From Zygnema cylindricum (lineage: Eukaryota > Streptophyta > Zygnematophyceae > Zygnematales > Zygnemataceae), in assembly GCA_037447655.1 (NCBI GenBank), contig JBBHKE010001533.1, positions 1 through 64,000 on the forward strand: a stretch of 64,000 nucleotides of DNA, given 5' to 3'. Shown piece by piece: positions 53,251 to 64,000 of this stretch. Within the stretch, counting starts at the first letter, position 1; each line of letters begins with the position of its first letter. Made by a program: the position numbers and the translations under genes. The notes beneath the pieces were generated by a model that was not told where the DNA came from, did no database searches, and worked only from the letters and a program-made list of their open reading frames with translations.

Positions 53251-54241
53251 ATGACAGAATATCTATCCCTGGACTCCCTCCGGAGTTCCCTCGGGTCCCA
53301 GGGAGCCATGGCGGCGGGAATTCTGGCGGCTGTCGCGCCATTGGCTGTCGCGGGATGGGGCGGGATTTCGAAGGAGGGAGGGATTTTCCCTCTGGGTTTG
53401 GGTTTAGTGACAGGGCTTCTATGGATGGCTCTCTTCCGATTTTTGCAGAGGAGGAGGAGTGCAGGGAGGAGGAAGAAGGTGAGGGGGAAAAGGGCAATTC
53501 ATTGGGTTTTTTTTTTTTGAAGGAGAGTTTTTTTTTTTTTTTGGGGTATTTTTTTTGAAGATGGTTTCTGGTTGGAGGATAGTTAGAAGGCAATGGTGGG
53601 GATTTTGGTGGGTGAGGGAGAGGGGAGGGAGGGAGAGGTGTGCAGGGAGAGAGGAGGGGGGAGGGAGAGGGAGGACTTTAGAGAAGGATCTCGGGATCTG
53701 AGAGGAAGAGATCAGGGAGGAGCAGGAGGGAAGGGAGGTGGAGGGAAAGGAAAAGTCAAAGATTTAGGAGGTTTTTTTTTTTTTTTGAAGGGCGCAGAAG
53801 GTTGTAAGGCAAGAGTCGAGGATCAGGATCGTATGATTTGGGGAGGAGGGAGGAAAGAGCAGGAGGAGGGATGTGGGAGGAGGTAGGAGTGGGAAAGAAA
53901 ACTTATGTCCTCGAAATGAATGATCTCGAGGAGAAGGAACAAGGAGAGAAGAGAAGGAGAGGAGATGCTGAAAGAGTCGAGGAGCAGAGGGAAGAGGTAG
54001 AAAGAGAAAATTTAATTGTTCAGGTTCGAAAAATTGCAATTTAAAGATTTGGATTTGAGGTTGGGAAACTTGAAGAAATGAATTAGGATAGAGGACCTTT
54101 TTTTTTTGAAGGTGGAAAATGGAAATGCGAAAGGAATTTGGCTGAGGATATTCGGGGGTCATGGAGAAAGCTTCTAGCATTTCATATGGAATAAATGAAA
54201 TTCCAGGCAAGAATTTGAATTTTATGGTGGAATGGAATTTC

Positions 54242-54292
<51 letters not shown>

Positions 54293-55340
54293 AAGTGATC
54301 ATTTAAGTTTTTAGCTAAACTTTTTGCGAAATTTCTGGTCAGTCGCATCAAATTTATGGATTTGGAATCTATGTTTTGGAAAAATTGTAATATTTATAAT
54401 GATATTCTTTGAAGAATTCGGAGTTTTTTTGATGTTTTTTTGGGAAATTGGTAAGTTTTGGGATTTGTAGAGCATATTATTGTAAAATTGGGAAATTGGG
54501 GTTTTTACAATTCAAATTTTGTGCGATTTTTGAGTTTTCTGTTTGTGATCTTTGAGAAATTTTAGGTTTTCTGGTGCATTTTTTAGAAAACTTGGAAAAT
54601 TGGGGTTTTTCTTAGTTGTGTTTTTTCGAACGCAATTTTTTACAATTTGGTGTCTTTCTAGTACATTTCACTAGAAATTTGGGTTTTTCTGACAAAAGTC
54701 ATCGGGAAATTGGAGTTTTTCAAATGCAATTTTTGTAAATTTTGGGAAATTTGGGTCTGTTTAACGATTTTTCAGACATTTGGGGATTCTTTTTATGAAT
54801 TTTTTTCTAGTAGGCAATGAAAATCTTCGCGCAGATTTTCAAAATTTGAGAATTTTTAGCAATATGGAAATATTTTCCGTTTTTCTGATGTGATTTTGTA
54901 GGAGGTTTGGGTTCTTTTTAATGCATTTTAGGGGAAATTTGGAGTTTTCCAGATGCAATTTTTAGCCAACTGCAGTCGTATCTATTGATATTTTTTGAAA
55001 ATTTGAGGCTTTCTTATGGGAAATTTGGGCCATTTTTAGTGCAATTTTTGGGAATCTTGAGAAATCTGGTGTTTTTCTGATGCATATTTCAAGAAATTGG
55101 GGTCTTTCTGATGCTATTTTCTCAAGATTTGAGGTTTTTACAACGTTATTTTGGAGAACTTTGTGGTTTTCCTAATTTTGGGTATATTGGGGTTTTATTT
55201 TAGGCGGTAGCGGTTTCGAGTGGCGCAGAAATGGATCGCGAAAATTTGGATAAAGTGATGGAAAGTGATAAAGCTTCTGTCCCTAGTTGGGTCAGTTATC
55301 AACAATTTCAAAAAGTAAATACTTTTTTTTTGTTCGTCAA

Positions 55341-55403
<63 letters not shown>

Positions 55404-56094
55404 ATCTCTCTCTCTCTCCACCTCTCCCTCTCCCTCTTTCATCAATTTTTTTTGAGATTTTGGAGCAGTTCATTTTTTGTGGTGAAGATTTTGCATCAAT
55501 TTTCTCTCAGTTTTTTTTTTTCTTTTACAAGATGTAATAAATTTAGTTCGTAATGTTTTATTAATTTTTTTATTAATTCTTTTTTAAAATGTGATAAATT
55601 GAAAATTTACAGGTGAATTGGTTAAATTCCCAAATCGCAGAAGTTTGGCCAAATTTCAATAAGGTCAGTTTTAATCTCTCTCCCTCAATTTTTTTTTTTA
55701 TTTTTTTTTTATTTATTATTTATTTTTTTGGTTCATTTTCGGATAGAAATCTCCCCAAACTGGAAACCATAATGTTTTTTTTTTTTTTTGGCGGTTAACA
55801 AAAAATGAGAAGGAATTAAATCTTTTATCGATAGAGTAAACTCTGAAAATCTTGGTATTGTTTTTTAACCAACAATCAAATTTCATCATTTTCTAAATTT
55901 TTTATTTTTTTTACTATTTTTTAATAATTTTTTTGTTTATTTTGTCGAGGTGGAATAATAGCTTTTGTGAATAAATTATTAAGATAGTTTCGCATCACCT
56001 TTTTCAGCAATTTTTTTTAATTCTATTAAAAAAAATAAAAAAAATGGTTGAGTCTTAAAAATATATTATAAAGTCTTCATGCAAACAAACTGAT

Positions 56095-56170
<76 letters not shown>

Positions 56171-59100
56171 CCTCTCTCTTTCTCTCTCCCCCTCTCTCTC
56201 CCTCTCTCCCCCTCTCTCCCTCTCTCCCCCCCTCTCCCCCCCTCTCTCCCCCCCTCTCTCCCCCTCCCTCTCTCCCCCTCTCTCCCCCTCTCTCCCCCTC
56301 CCTCTCTCCCCCTCTCCCCCTCTCCCTCTCTCCCCCTCTCCCCCTCTCCCCCTCTCCCTCTCTCCCTCTCTCCCTCTCTCCCTCTCTCCCTCTCTCCCTC
56401 CCTCTCCCTCCCTCTCCCTCCCTCCCCCTCTCCCTCCCTCCCCCCCTCCCTCCCTCCCCCCCTCCCTCCCTCCCCCCCTCCCTCCCCCCTTCCCCCCCCT
56501 CCCTCCCTCCCCCCCTCCCTCCCCCCTTCCCCCCCTCCCTCCCTCCCTCCCTCCCCCCTTCCCCCCCACCCTCCCCCCCTCCCCCCTCCCCCTCTCCCCC
56601 TCTACCCCTCCCCCCCTCTCTCCCCCCCTCTCTCCCCCCCCTCTCTCCCCCCCCTCTCTCCCCCCCTCTCTCTCCCCCCCTCTCTCCCCCCCCTCTCTCC
56701 CCCCCCTCTCTCCCCCCCTCTCTCCCCCCCTCTCTCCTCCCCTCTCTCCCCCCCTCTCTCCCCCCCTCTCCCCTCTCTCCCCCCTCTCTCCCCCCTTCTC
56801 TCCCCCTCTCCCCCCCCTCTCCCCCCCCTCCCCCCCCCTCTCCCCCTCCCCCTCCCCCTCCCCCTCCCCCTCCCCCTCCCTCCTGTCCCTTCCTCTTACC
56901 ATTTCCCAGGCCACCGCCACTTTGGTGAAAGACACATTAACGCCCATTCTCGAAAATTACAAAATTGGAGTGGTAAAAAGGATCTGCGTAAAATTGTTTA
57001 CTCTCGGGAACATAGGACCACAAATAACTGGTAACTTCATTTTCATATGTTATTATTGTTATTCATTATTGTTATCGTTAATGTTGTCATCGTCGTCATC
57101 GTTATTGTTTTTATGGTCGCTATCATTACGGTTATTATTAGTGTTTTTATTATCGTTGTCGTTGTCGTTATCGTTATTGTTATCCTTATTGTTGTCATTG
57201 TTGTTGTCGTTATCATTATTATTACCGTTATTGTTATCGTTATCGATATTGCTATTGTTACCATTATTGGTATTGTTATCATTGTCCTCATCGTTATTAT
57301 TACTACTGTTTTTGTTATCGTTATCGTTTGATCGTCATCGTTGTTATTATTGCAATCATTGTAGTTATTGTTATCGTTATTGTATTTATTTTTATTATTG
57401 TTATTATTGGTGCGATTGTTATTATTAATTTTGTTCTTATTATTTAATCATCTCTCATATGTGCTTCGATGAATGTGGATTGTGCTAATTTTTTAGCTTT
57501 TATTTTTTAATTTTTTTCTTTTACTCATTTATTTATTCACTTTTATGCTTCACAATTCTTCTTAATCGCACATTTCATTGATTAAAAATACGGAAGAAAT
57601 TATAAAAAACGCGGAAAATGGGAAAACACAGAATCACTAGACGAAAAAAAATAAATGAAATGGTTTTAAAGTATGAAAAAAAAGGTCAAGTGACTTTTGT
57701 GCACCACTTTTTACTGTTTATTAACTTGTTTTTTCCTTTTTTTTCTTTTTTTCCAGGCATAAGGACATATAAAAGTGGTACAGATGAAATAAGTATAGAA
57801 GCCGAAATAAGTTGGAAGAGCAATGATCAAAAAATGATTTTGGAAATTCAGACAAGTGTCGGGGCAAATCTACATATTAGAGTAAGAAAAGAACTGAAAT
57901 TTGTACCAAAGTATTGGATTTTTTGTTTGAAAGTTGGAGATTTGAGTAAAATTAGAAGTTGAGTAAAAATTGAGTGAGATAGTCAGAAAATGCGTAAGAA
58001 ATTGGATGAGTACAATCGAAATTGAGTTATGAAAGAATATATTGAACAAAATTGAAAAAGGAAATCCGAAAAATAGATAAGAAAATGGATTATTAATCAG
58101 AAATTGAGTTAAAAACTGAATGAAAAGATAAAAAATTAGTAAAGTTGGGTGAGAAAAGCAGAAATTGATTAAAATCGAGAGAAAAAATCAGAGAGTGGGT
58201 AAGCAAAGAAGAATTTGAATAAATTGAGGAAGAAAATAAAAAAAAGGATAGGAATTGGATTATTAAATCAGAAATCGAGTAAGAAATTGAGTGAGAAAAT
58301 CAGAAACTGACTGAAATTGAGGGATAAAACTAGAAATTGATTAAAATTGGGGGAGAGTTTCAATATCTTCTGTTTCCACATCATCAATTCAACAAAAAAT
58401 GAGTAAGATTGAGAGAGAAAATCAGAAAATGAGTAAGAAATGGAGTGAGAAAACTGAAAACTGAGTGGGAAATTGAGTGGAATTTATAACCGGAAAATCC
58501 ATTAAAAAATTAGAAGTTAAGACAATTGGAAATTTATTAAATAGTAATGGAATTTTTTTGGTAATCAAATATATGGAAATCATTTTTCTCAAATTAAATC
58601 AGTGATTTTTTTTTTACAGGTTTCAGATATTAGATTTTCTGGAGCAGTTAAAATAATTTTGAAACCTTTGGCAAATCAACTTCCGGGATTTGGGGCAGTT
58701 ATGGTTTCTTTAAGAGAAGAGGTAAATGATTTTTTATTTTTTTATTTTGCGTTTAAATTGGGGTTTAAACGTTATTCCTTGTTTTTCATTTTATAAGCTT
58801 CATATCAAAGTAAAAATTTTGACACCTTTCAAAGAAATGAAATTAAAAAAAACTGAAAAGGGATGTGTATGAGAAGTTAAAGAAGATTTTTTTTTTTTTT
58901 TTAAACAAATGTATTTGCTGTATGAAAACAAAAAAGAAAGTTCTATTATTTTTCCTAATTCTTTTTGTCTATAATTTCATTTAATTTTCTAATCATGTTG
59001 AAATTTATAAATTGATGGTAGAAAACTGAAAATTATGAAATATCGGTTAAAATTGTAAAACCTACGTTGAAATTTTTGCAATCTAGCTTGATACATATGA

Positions 59101-60224
59101 AATTGGACAATTAATGAAACTCATAATAGCTTTTCTGTTTTCCGGCCGAAAGTTGAATTTGGACTCGATTTGCTCGAATTTTATATAAAATTTCACAAAA
59201 TATATCTTGAAAAGTACCATGATGATTTTTGCAAAATTGTAGTCAGATGAATCGAATTGACATGGAAATTTACAAAAAAATTGCTAATTTTATGGTTTTT
59301 TCCTTTTTTTCAGCCAAAAATAGATTTTGGGATTGGTTTACTTGGAGGAGATATCACTCTCATTCCTGGAATCGAACGGATGATCGATGTAAGTTTTTTG
59401 TTTTTTCGTTCTGTTTTTTTCTTTTGTTTCTCGTTTTTTTCTAATATATAACTTCACTCAACATTTTTGTACGGAAAGGAAGGAATATTCGGAAGATGAA
59501 ATTTGAGATAAGAATTTAAGATTAACTGAAAGAACATGATTGGAATTCGCTCTTTTTTTTGAGTTTATGTTGTGATTTTTTGACTTCGAGCTCGATATAA
59601 TTGTCGAAGAATATGAATGTCAAAAAGTGTAATTTTTTTTCATCCTCCCTTTTTTTTTTTTTTCATCGATTGTTTCTATTGTTCTATTGTTGTCTATTGT
59701 TGTCTATTGTTGTTGTTGTATCTTTTTTGTTCATCTGTTTATTTGGTACAGAATATCATAAAAGCTTCGCTTTCCGATACACTCGTATGGCCGGCTCGCA
59801 TTGTTGTCCCCATCATTCCAGGAGATTACAGGTCTCTCTCCCTCTCCTTCTGCCTGTCTCCCTCCCTCTCCGTCCCTTCTGCCTGTCTCTCTCGCTCTCC
59901 CTCCTTCTGCGTGTCTTTCTCCCTCTGCCTGTCTCTCTCCCTCTGCCTCTCCTTCTGCCTGTCTCTCTCCCTCTTCCTCTCCTTCTGCTTGTCTCTCCCC
60001 CTCTCCCTCTCCTTCTGCCTGTCTCCCTTCCTTTCCCTCTTCCCATCTCTCTCCCTCTCCCTTTCCTGCTTCTGCTTCTTTTTTAATATTTCTACTTCTT
60101 TCCTCATTCTAGTGTTTGTTATTTACTACGAGATTGATAGAGGAGAAAGAGAAAGAGAGAGAGGGCCAGAGAGAGAGAGAGAATGTGTGTGAGAGGGCGA
60201 GAGAGAGAGAGAGAATGTGTGTGT

Positions 60225-60267
<43 letters not shown>

Positions 60268-63000
60268 CCCTCGTACAAGAGGTCCAGATGGATACTAGAT
60301 GGTCAATCGTATGATATTTCATTGTATTTTACGCACTTGGAAACAATTTTTTTTTTGAGACTAAAAATAAACGAATTTACTTTTCTGTACTAGGCCCAAA
60401 ATATACAAAAAGTTGAAACTTGAAACCGTAAAACAATCGATTTTGGGTCGTAACAGTGACATGGAAACAGAAAAAAATACATATATTGAAACGAAAAACT
60501 CATGAACGGCCAGAATATGCGGTGAACTTTAAATTTTGATTTTCATTCATTTTTAGTTTAATTAAGATTTTATTAATCGCATATTTTTTGCATAAATTTG
60601 CACAATTTGAGATACATTCTTGTAAGCTTGTCTTTGCCATAAGATAATGTTTTTTTTTACAAAGTTGCATACCAATTCTGTTTTTTTAGAAAATTGTATA
60701 TGAATTGGTTTTTTTTTTTTTAGAAACATTTATATATTTCCTTTTCTTTTGTTTTTTTTCTTAATCTGTTTTTCTTGGGTAGTTTTATGAAGTTGTTTGA
60801 AGCTTATTCGTTTTCTTCTTTCTTATTTTTTCTTCTATTTAGCTTTTGAACTTCTTTTTTGTTTTTATTTTTCTTGTCGGTCATAGTTCTTGGGAAATTC
60901 GTCCAATTATATTTCTTTTTCTTTCTTTCTTATTTCTTCTTTTTTGGCTTTTAAGTTTTTTTTTTTTTTTTTTTTTTGTCGCAGTTTTCTGGAGCTTCGT
61001 CCAATTGGGTATCTTGATATTGTTTTATTAGAGGGGACCGATATTCCAAAAACCGATTTTATCGGAAAATCTGATCCTTTTGTATTTTTTTATGTCCATC
61101 AAAAGGAAGGAGCAATTAAAAGAAGTTCGATTAAAATGAACAATTTAAACCCCGTTTGGAACGAATGTTTTTATGTCGAGGTATGAATAAAACCCATTTA
61201 TTATTTTTAGGATTTTTTTTTTTTTTTTTTTTTTTGGGTTTAGCTCGGGGGGGAGTTTTAAAAAAGGGAAGGTGAGTTTTTCAAGAGGATGTTTTTACTT
61301 TTTTTTATTTTTTTACTTTTTTTTTCTTTTTTTTTTTTTTTTTTTTTGTTTTTTTTTTTTTTTTTTTTATTTTTTTTTTTTTTTTTTTTTTTGAGTTTAG
61401 CTCGGGGGAGAGTTTTAAAAAAGGGAAGGTGAGTTTTTTAAGAGAATGTTTGTACCTTGTTTTATTTTTTTACCTCTTTGTTCCGTTTTTTTTTGTTAAT
61501 TTGAGATCTAAATTCTCAGAATCTGCTGTTTCTTTTTTTCCTTCAGGAGATGTGAAAATTGATTCTCAAGATTTTTGATTTTTTTTTTGTTGCTTTTTTT
61601 TATTTTTTATTTTTTTGAGAAGGTGTGAAACTGGTTTAAAGTTACCAATCCCTCCCTTTAATTTTATTTTTTTTAAAAGGTGGAGGACCTTAATACCCAA
61701 GATCTGATGATTCGACTAATGGACGACGAGAGGTTTGAAAAGGCAGAATATATCGGCTCCCGGAAATACCCCCTAAACCAGGTCAGAAAAAACAGATAAT
61801 TTAATAAATAATTTCATAAATAAAGTAAATATAAATAATAAAAGCAGAAGTATTGCATGAACAGCTTAATCAGGTAAAGAAATAAACAAAAAATAGAGAT
61901 GTACATATAGACAGATAGATATATACTAAGTTTTTGTCTTAACTTTTGAGAACACTTTACAATTGAGACAAAAGTCTTTAAGAGGAAAACACACGAAAAA
62001 AATTGTGGGAGGTGTAAATGCGATTTTAAGGTAGAAGTAATTTTAGGCGTAACTAATCTAGGTAGAACTAATTTCAGTAAAAATCATAAGAAACACTAAA
62101 AAAGAAAACAACAAAGAAAAGAGATTCCGATATGTGTAGACACAATCTAAAAAAAGTACATAATGCTAAAATAAAGTACTAAACTTAGAATTTAGCGTCT
62201 ATGCCGTTAAAAGAAAATACAATCAATAGTGGTTTCAATAGAAATATGACTTAAAAAAAAAAAAAATTGCCATAGCCAGAAAACTAGACAAAATCTTAAA
62301 TATGCTCTTAAAATTCATCTCATCCTTTCCCAAAAACCGACTCCAAAAACCAAAAATCTCAACGCTTTTCGTGTCCTTTTCCTTCTTTTCTTTATTTTCT
62401 ATCGTCTTTTCCTTTCTTCTTCTTTCTTTCTATTTTCTTTTCTTTTTTTTCTTTTCTTTTAAAATCTTAAAACAGCTTACTCCCAACGTCTCCAAAGAAT
62501 TATGGCTCGACATGGTCGCCGATCCTGACCGTCCGAAATCGGGAAAAAGACGAGGAAAATTACATCTTTTAATAAAGTACATTCCGTACAAAAGTAAAGA
62601 AGAAGCCGAAAAAAGTCCGGCTCGAGTGACTCGAAGTTCCGGAACTCGAAAACAAGGAGATGGGATTCCGTACAAAAGGGCAAAAGAAGGGAGGAGAGGA
62701 GAGGAAGCGATGGCTGATGGAGAACACGAATCAAAAGTTTTCGCTGTTTTTGGATGGATGGCAAAGCTTTTACCCACAAAAGAATGTATAAAAAGAGAAG
62801 ATGGGGGAGAAAATGGGGGAGAAAACGCGGGTTTATTGGCAGAGGAGATTGTTAGAGAGGTGAAAGAGGAGGAGAGAGTGGAGGAGGAGAGAGAGGACGA
62901 GGAGAGAGTGGAAGGGGAGAGAGAGGATGAGGGAGTGGAGGGAGGAGGGAGTGGTGGTAAAGTGGAGAGAGTGGAGGTGGAAAACGCTTCTGGATTCTAG
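53251..63000 (+). CDS. Synaptotagmin/tricalbin-like protein: membrane anchor, SMP domain, single C2 domain, acidic tail (11 exons)
   Basis: Exons: 53251-53478, 55204-55314, 55613-55663, 56910-57030, 57757-57881, 58620-58721, 59314-59388, 59752-59831, 60985-61180, 61680-61781, 62476-63000. All introns are GT-AG and all phases join, giving 571 codons plus stop. Hydrophobic segments at residues ~19-36 and ~45-62 precede an RRR cluster, an N-terminal ER anchor. The SMP lipid-transfer domain covers ~105-295 ([56 protein letters not shown]). C2 is at ~300-437 ([57 protein letters not shown]), with most Ca2+-loop Asp residues present. Plant synaptotagmins act at ER-plasma membrane contact sites and normally have C2A and C2B in ~540-570 residues. 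Here the last exon replaces C2B with a basic linker and a Glu-rich tail ending at 63000. Start chosen as the first ATG after a purine-rich leader and in frame with the anchor. Confidence 0.88.
54246..54290. repeat. (TA)n microsatellite in intron 1
   Basis: About 22 TA units within the 1.7-kb first intron, which is otherwise made of diverged 'TTTTTGGGAAATTTGGGGTTTTT' words over 54420-55200. Confidence 0.95.
54420..55195 (+). repeat. Degenerate GGGAAATTKGGGTTTTTCTGATGCAATTTTT repeats in intron 1
   Basis: A ~30-60-bp phrase (TTTYTGATGCRATTTTNGGAAATTTGGGGTTTTT) recurs at least ten times up to the exon-2 acceptor. It looks like an expanded intronic minisatellite; no coding content. Confidence 0.65.
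55350..55434 (+). repeat. (CT)n microsatellite in intron 2
   Basis: Almost pure CT for ~50 bp, then CTATCT/CTCCCT variants, just after the exon-2 donor. Confidence 0.95.
56095..56885 (+). repeat. ~790-bp polypyrimidine tract in intron 3
   Basis: Pure (CT)n at 56095-56167 grades into CTCTCCCC, then CCCTCCCT, then CCCCCCTCTCTC and CCCCTC arrays. With trivial exceptions no purine appears on the plus strand for ~790 bp, right up to 25 bp before the exon-4 acceptor (56909). The long open frames on both strands here are artefacts. Confidence 0.95.
57047..57440 (+). repeat. TTATTG/TTATCG hexamer-like array in intron 4
   Basis: Repeats of TTATYGTTATTGTT-type triplet words (ATT, GTT, CGT) across ~390 bp immediately after the exon-4 donor; poly-Ile/Val open frames are artefacts. 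Confidence 0.9.
57960..58470 (+). repeat. Degenerate AATTGAGTGAGAAAATCAGAAA minisatellite in intron 5
   Basis: The ~22-30-bp phrase 'GARATTGAGTRAGAAAATCAGAAA' recurs about 15 times with substitutions. Non-coding. Confidence 0.7.
59832..60262 (+). repeat. CT-rich minisatellite and (GA)n tract in intron 8
   Basis: CTCTCCTTCTGCCTGTCTCTCTCCC units (~22-30 bp, about nine copies) at 59832-60065, followed by GAGAGA/TGTGTGAGAG at 60139-60262. The switch from pyrimidine to purine strand makes an inverted-repeat-like pair. Confidence 0.9.
61210..61460 (+). repeat. Poly-T tracts with a duplicated ~60-bp segment in intron 9
   Basis: T-runs flank two copies of GTTTAGCTCGGGGGGGAGTTTTAAAAAAGGGAAGGTGAGTTTTT-type sequence (from ~61240 and ~61394), a local duplication. 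Confidence 0.85.
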
Positions 63001-64000
63001 TTAGAAAAAGGTAGACAATTTTTTTTTGAAAAAGAAGAAAAGGATATTTTAGATTTGTATATTTTTCTTCTTTTTCTCGTTTTTTTTTTTTTTTTGTACC
63101 ATAATTAGAAAAGGATTCATGATTGAACAAATGTTGTATCGCTCATGATTTTGTACTAAACTGGTTCGGAATTTGGGTATAAATGGGTAAGAATGAATTG
63201 TAAAGCTTTCTTCATCATTACTGTTTACTCGTACACTAACTACTGTTTTGTTGTGAGTTTTTTTGTCTTTTTTTTCTTTTTGACCCCATTTTGTTTTTTA
63301 ACTTCATTTATGTAACTCGTATGGTTTACCATCGTACTTATTTAAGAATATTATATTATTTTATGTTAAAGTTAGGATCAATATAATGTAATGTTGCTGG
63401 GAACGTTAATACAATATTGTTGATTATTTTTTGTATTCGGTGCTATTTTGCATTCGGTGCTTGTCTTATAATAGGACTTCAAAAAAATACGTCTTAGTCT
63501 TTAAATGGGGAGTTAAGTTGTTGGAAAAGGCGTAAGACTAGAAAAAGAAGATGAGTATATTTATCGATAATTAGTTTACTCCCAACATTGTTGCAAACTT
63601 CCTACAGCGTGGAATGTTATTAGCACTAATAGACAAACACTACATGGTGTGTCGGTTCTTGTTTTGAGTTTTTGAGCATAAAATAGCGTTAAAAAGAGGC
63701 ATAGTTATTTTTCCTTTACACCTTCCCTCTCTATTAAACGGTGTAACGTCGTCCACGTCACGTTATGTCACAACATGCGAATAACGGTACAAGTCGGGTG
63801 ACGTGTCCGGTTGCTATTCCGTATAGTAATTTTTCCACTTCCACCACTTTGTGAAAACATTTTATCCTCATGATGAGCTTTTATTTTCGAAAAAAGCGAC
63901 ACGTGTATGAAAGGGGCAAAAGAAGGAGAAAGGGCGTACAAGTACCAAACACACAATTTGTCTGCCCATAGTGCGCAAGTTCCCTTTTTCTGTACAGTAT
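63001..64000 (+). other. 3' flank/3' UTR of the synaptotagmin-like gene
   Basis: AT-rich with no further coding exon seen. Possible polyadenylation-type AATATAAT/AATAATAT signals are near 63350-63390. From ~63740 the sequence becomes ACGTCA/GTGACG-rich (GTCCACGTCACGTTATGTCAC), resembling the repeat DNA at 46130-47830. Confidence 0.4.

Noticed and set aside
52550-53593. 347-codon minus-strand open frame
   Set aside because: Made of CT/GA microsatellite, overlaps exon 1 of the synaptotagmin-like gene in antisense, and has no domain-like content.
56066-57034. Open frames of ~300 codons on both strands over the intron-3 repeat
   Set aside because: Pure low-complexity translation (Leu/Ser/Pro or Gly/Arg/Glu) of a polypyrimidine tract lying inside a well-supported intron.

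Overview
The window looks like nuclear DNA of a streptophyte, most likely a land plant. The evidence is plant-type Ty1/copia and Ty3/gypsy retrotransposons, a primer-binding site that matches the plant initiator tRNA-Met anticodon arm, a fragment of a PRISE/progesterone 5-beta-reductase-like gene, and an intron-rich plant synaptotagmin (SMP plus C2) gene. The DNMT3-like domain carried by the gypsy element, and introns full of homopolymers and CT/GA microsatellites, would suit a non-angiosperm plant, but the species cannot be fixed from sequence alone. Ten Ns at 43208-43217 mark a scaffold join, so the two sides may not be exactly contiguous.

Positions 1-43207 are a retrotransposon nest. Two Copia groups are present. 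Copia-1 has LTRs of about 1.05 kb (TGTAGAAAT...GAGTTTCA): copy D (4396-12165, minus), the diverged composite B (23795-30135, plus) and the youngest copy C (30136-36416, plus). Copia-2 has LTRs of about 0.95 kb (TGTTR...AGAACAACA): copy A (1-3709, plus) and copy E (13529-19111, minus), plus LTR fragments. Where visible, both groups prime from the anticodon arm of initiator tRNA-Met, so the gag ATG lies inside the primer-binding site. Several insertions sit in arrays of a 310-bp satellite. Between the Copia copies are a 755-bp Harbinger-like MITE (20681-21435) and the first two exons of a PRISE-like gene, now a pseudogene cut off by element B.

The most notable object is the 5'-truncated gypsy element at 36417-43207. 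Its domain order is gag (CCHC), protease, a DNMT3-like cytosine-C5 methyltransferase in conventional motif order, reverse transcriptase, RNase H, integrase, and a C-terminal PHD finger. It therefore joined a DNA-methylation writer to a histone-reader-type module inside one retrotransposon. This copy has stops and frameshifts and is presumably dead.

Right of the gap, 43218-52300 has no recognisable gene. It holds a large foldback (44737-45155), a small one (45881-46015), nested Harbinger-like elements (46016-48479) and simple repeats. A promoter-like segment rich in G-boxes (52301-52451) precedes a complete 11-exon synaptotagmin-like gene (53251-63000, plus; 571 codons as I spliced it). It encodes an N-terminal membrane anchor, an SMP lipid-transfer domain, one C2 domain and an acidic tail in place of the usual second C2. 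Its introns contain an ~790-bp polypyrimidine tract and other microsatellites.
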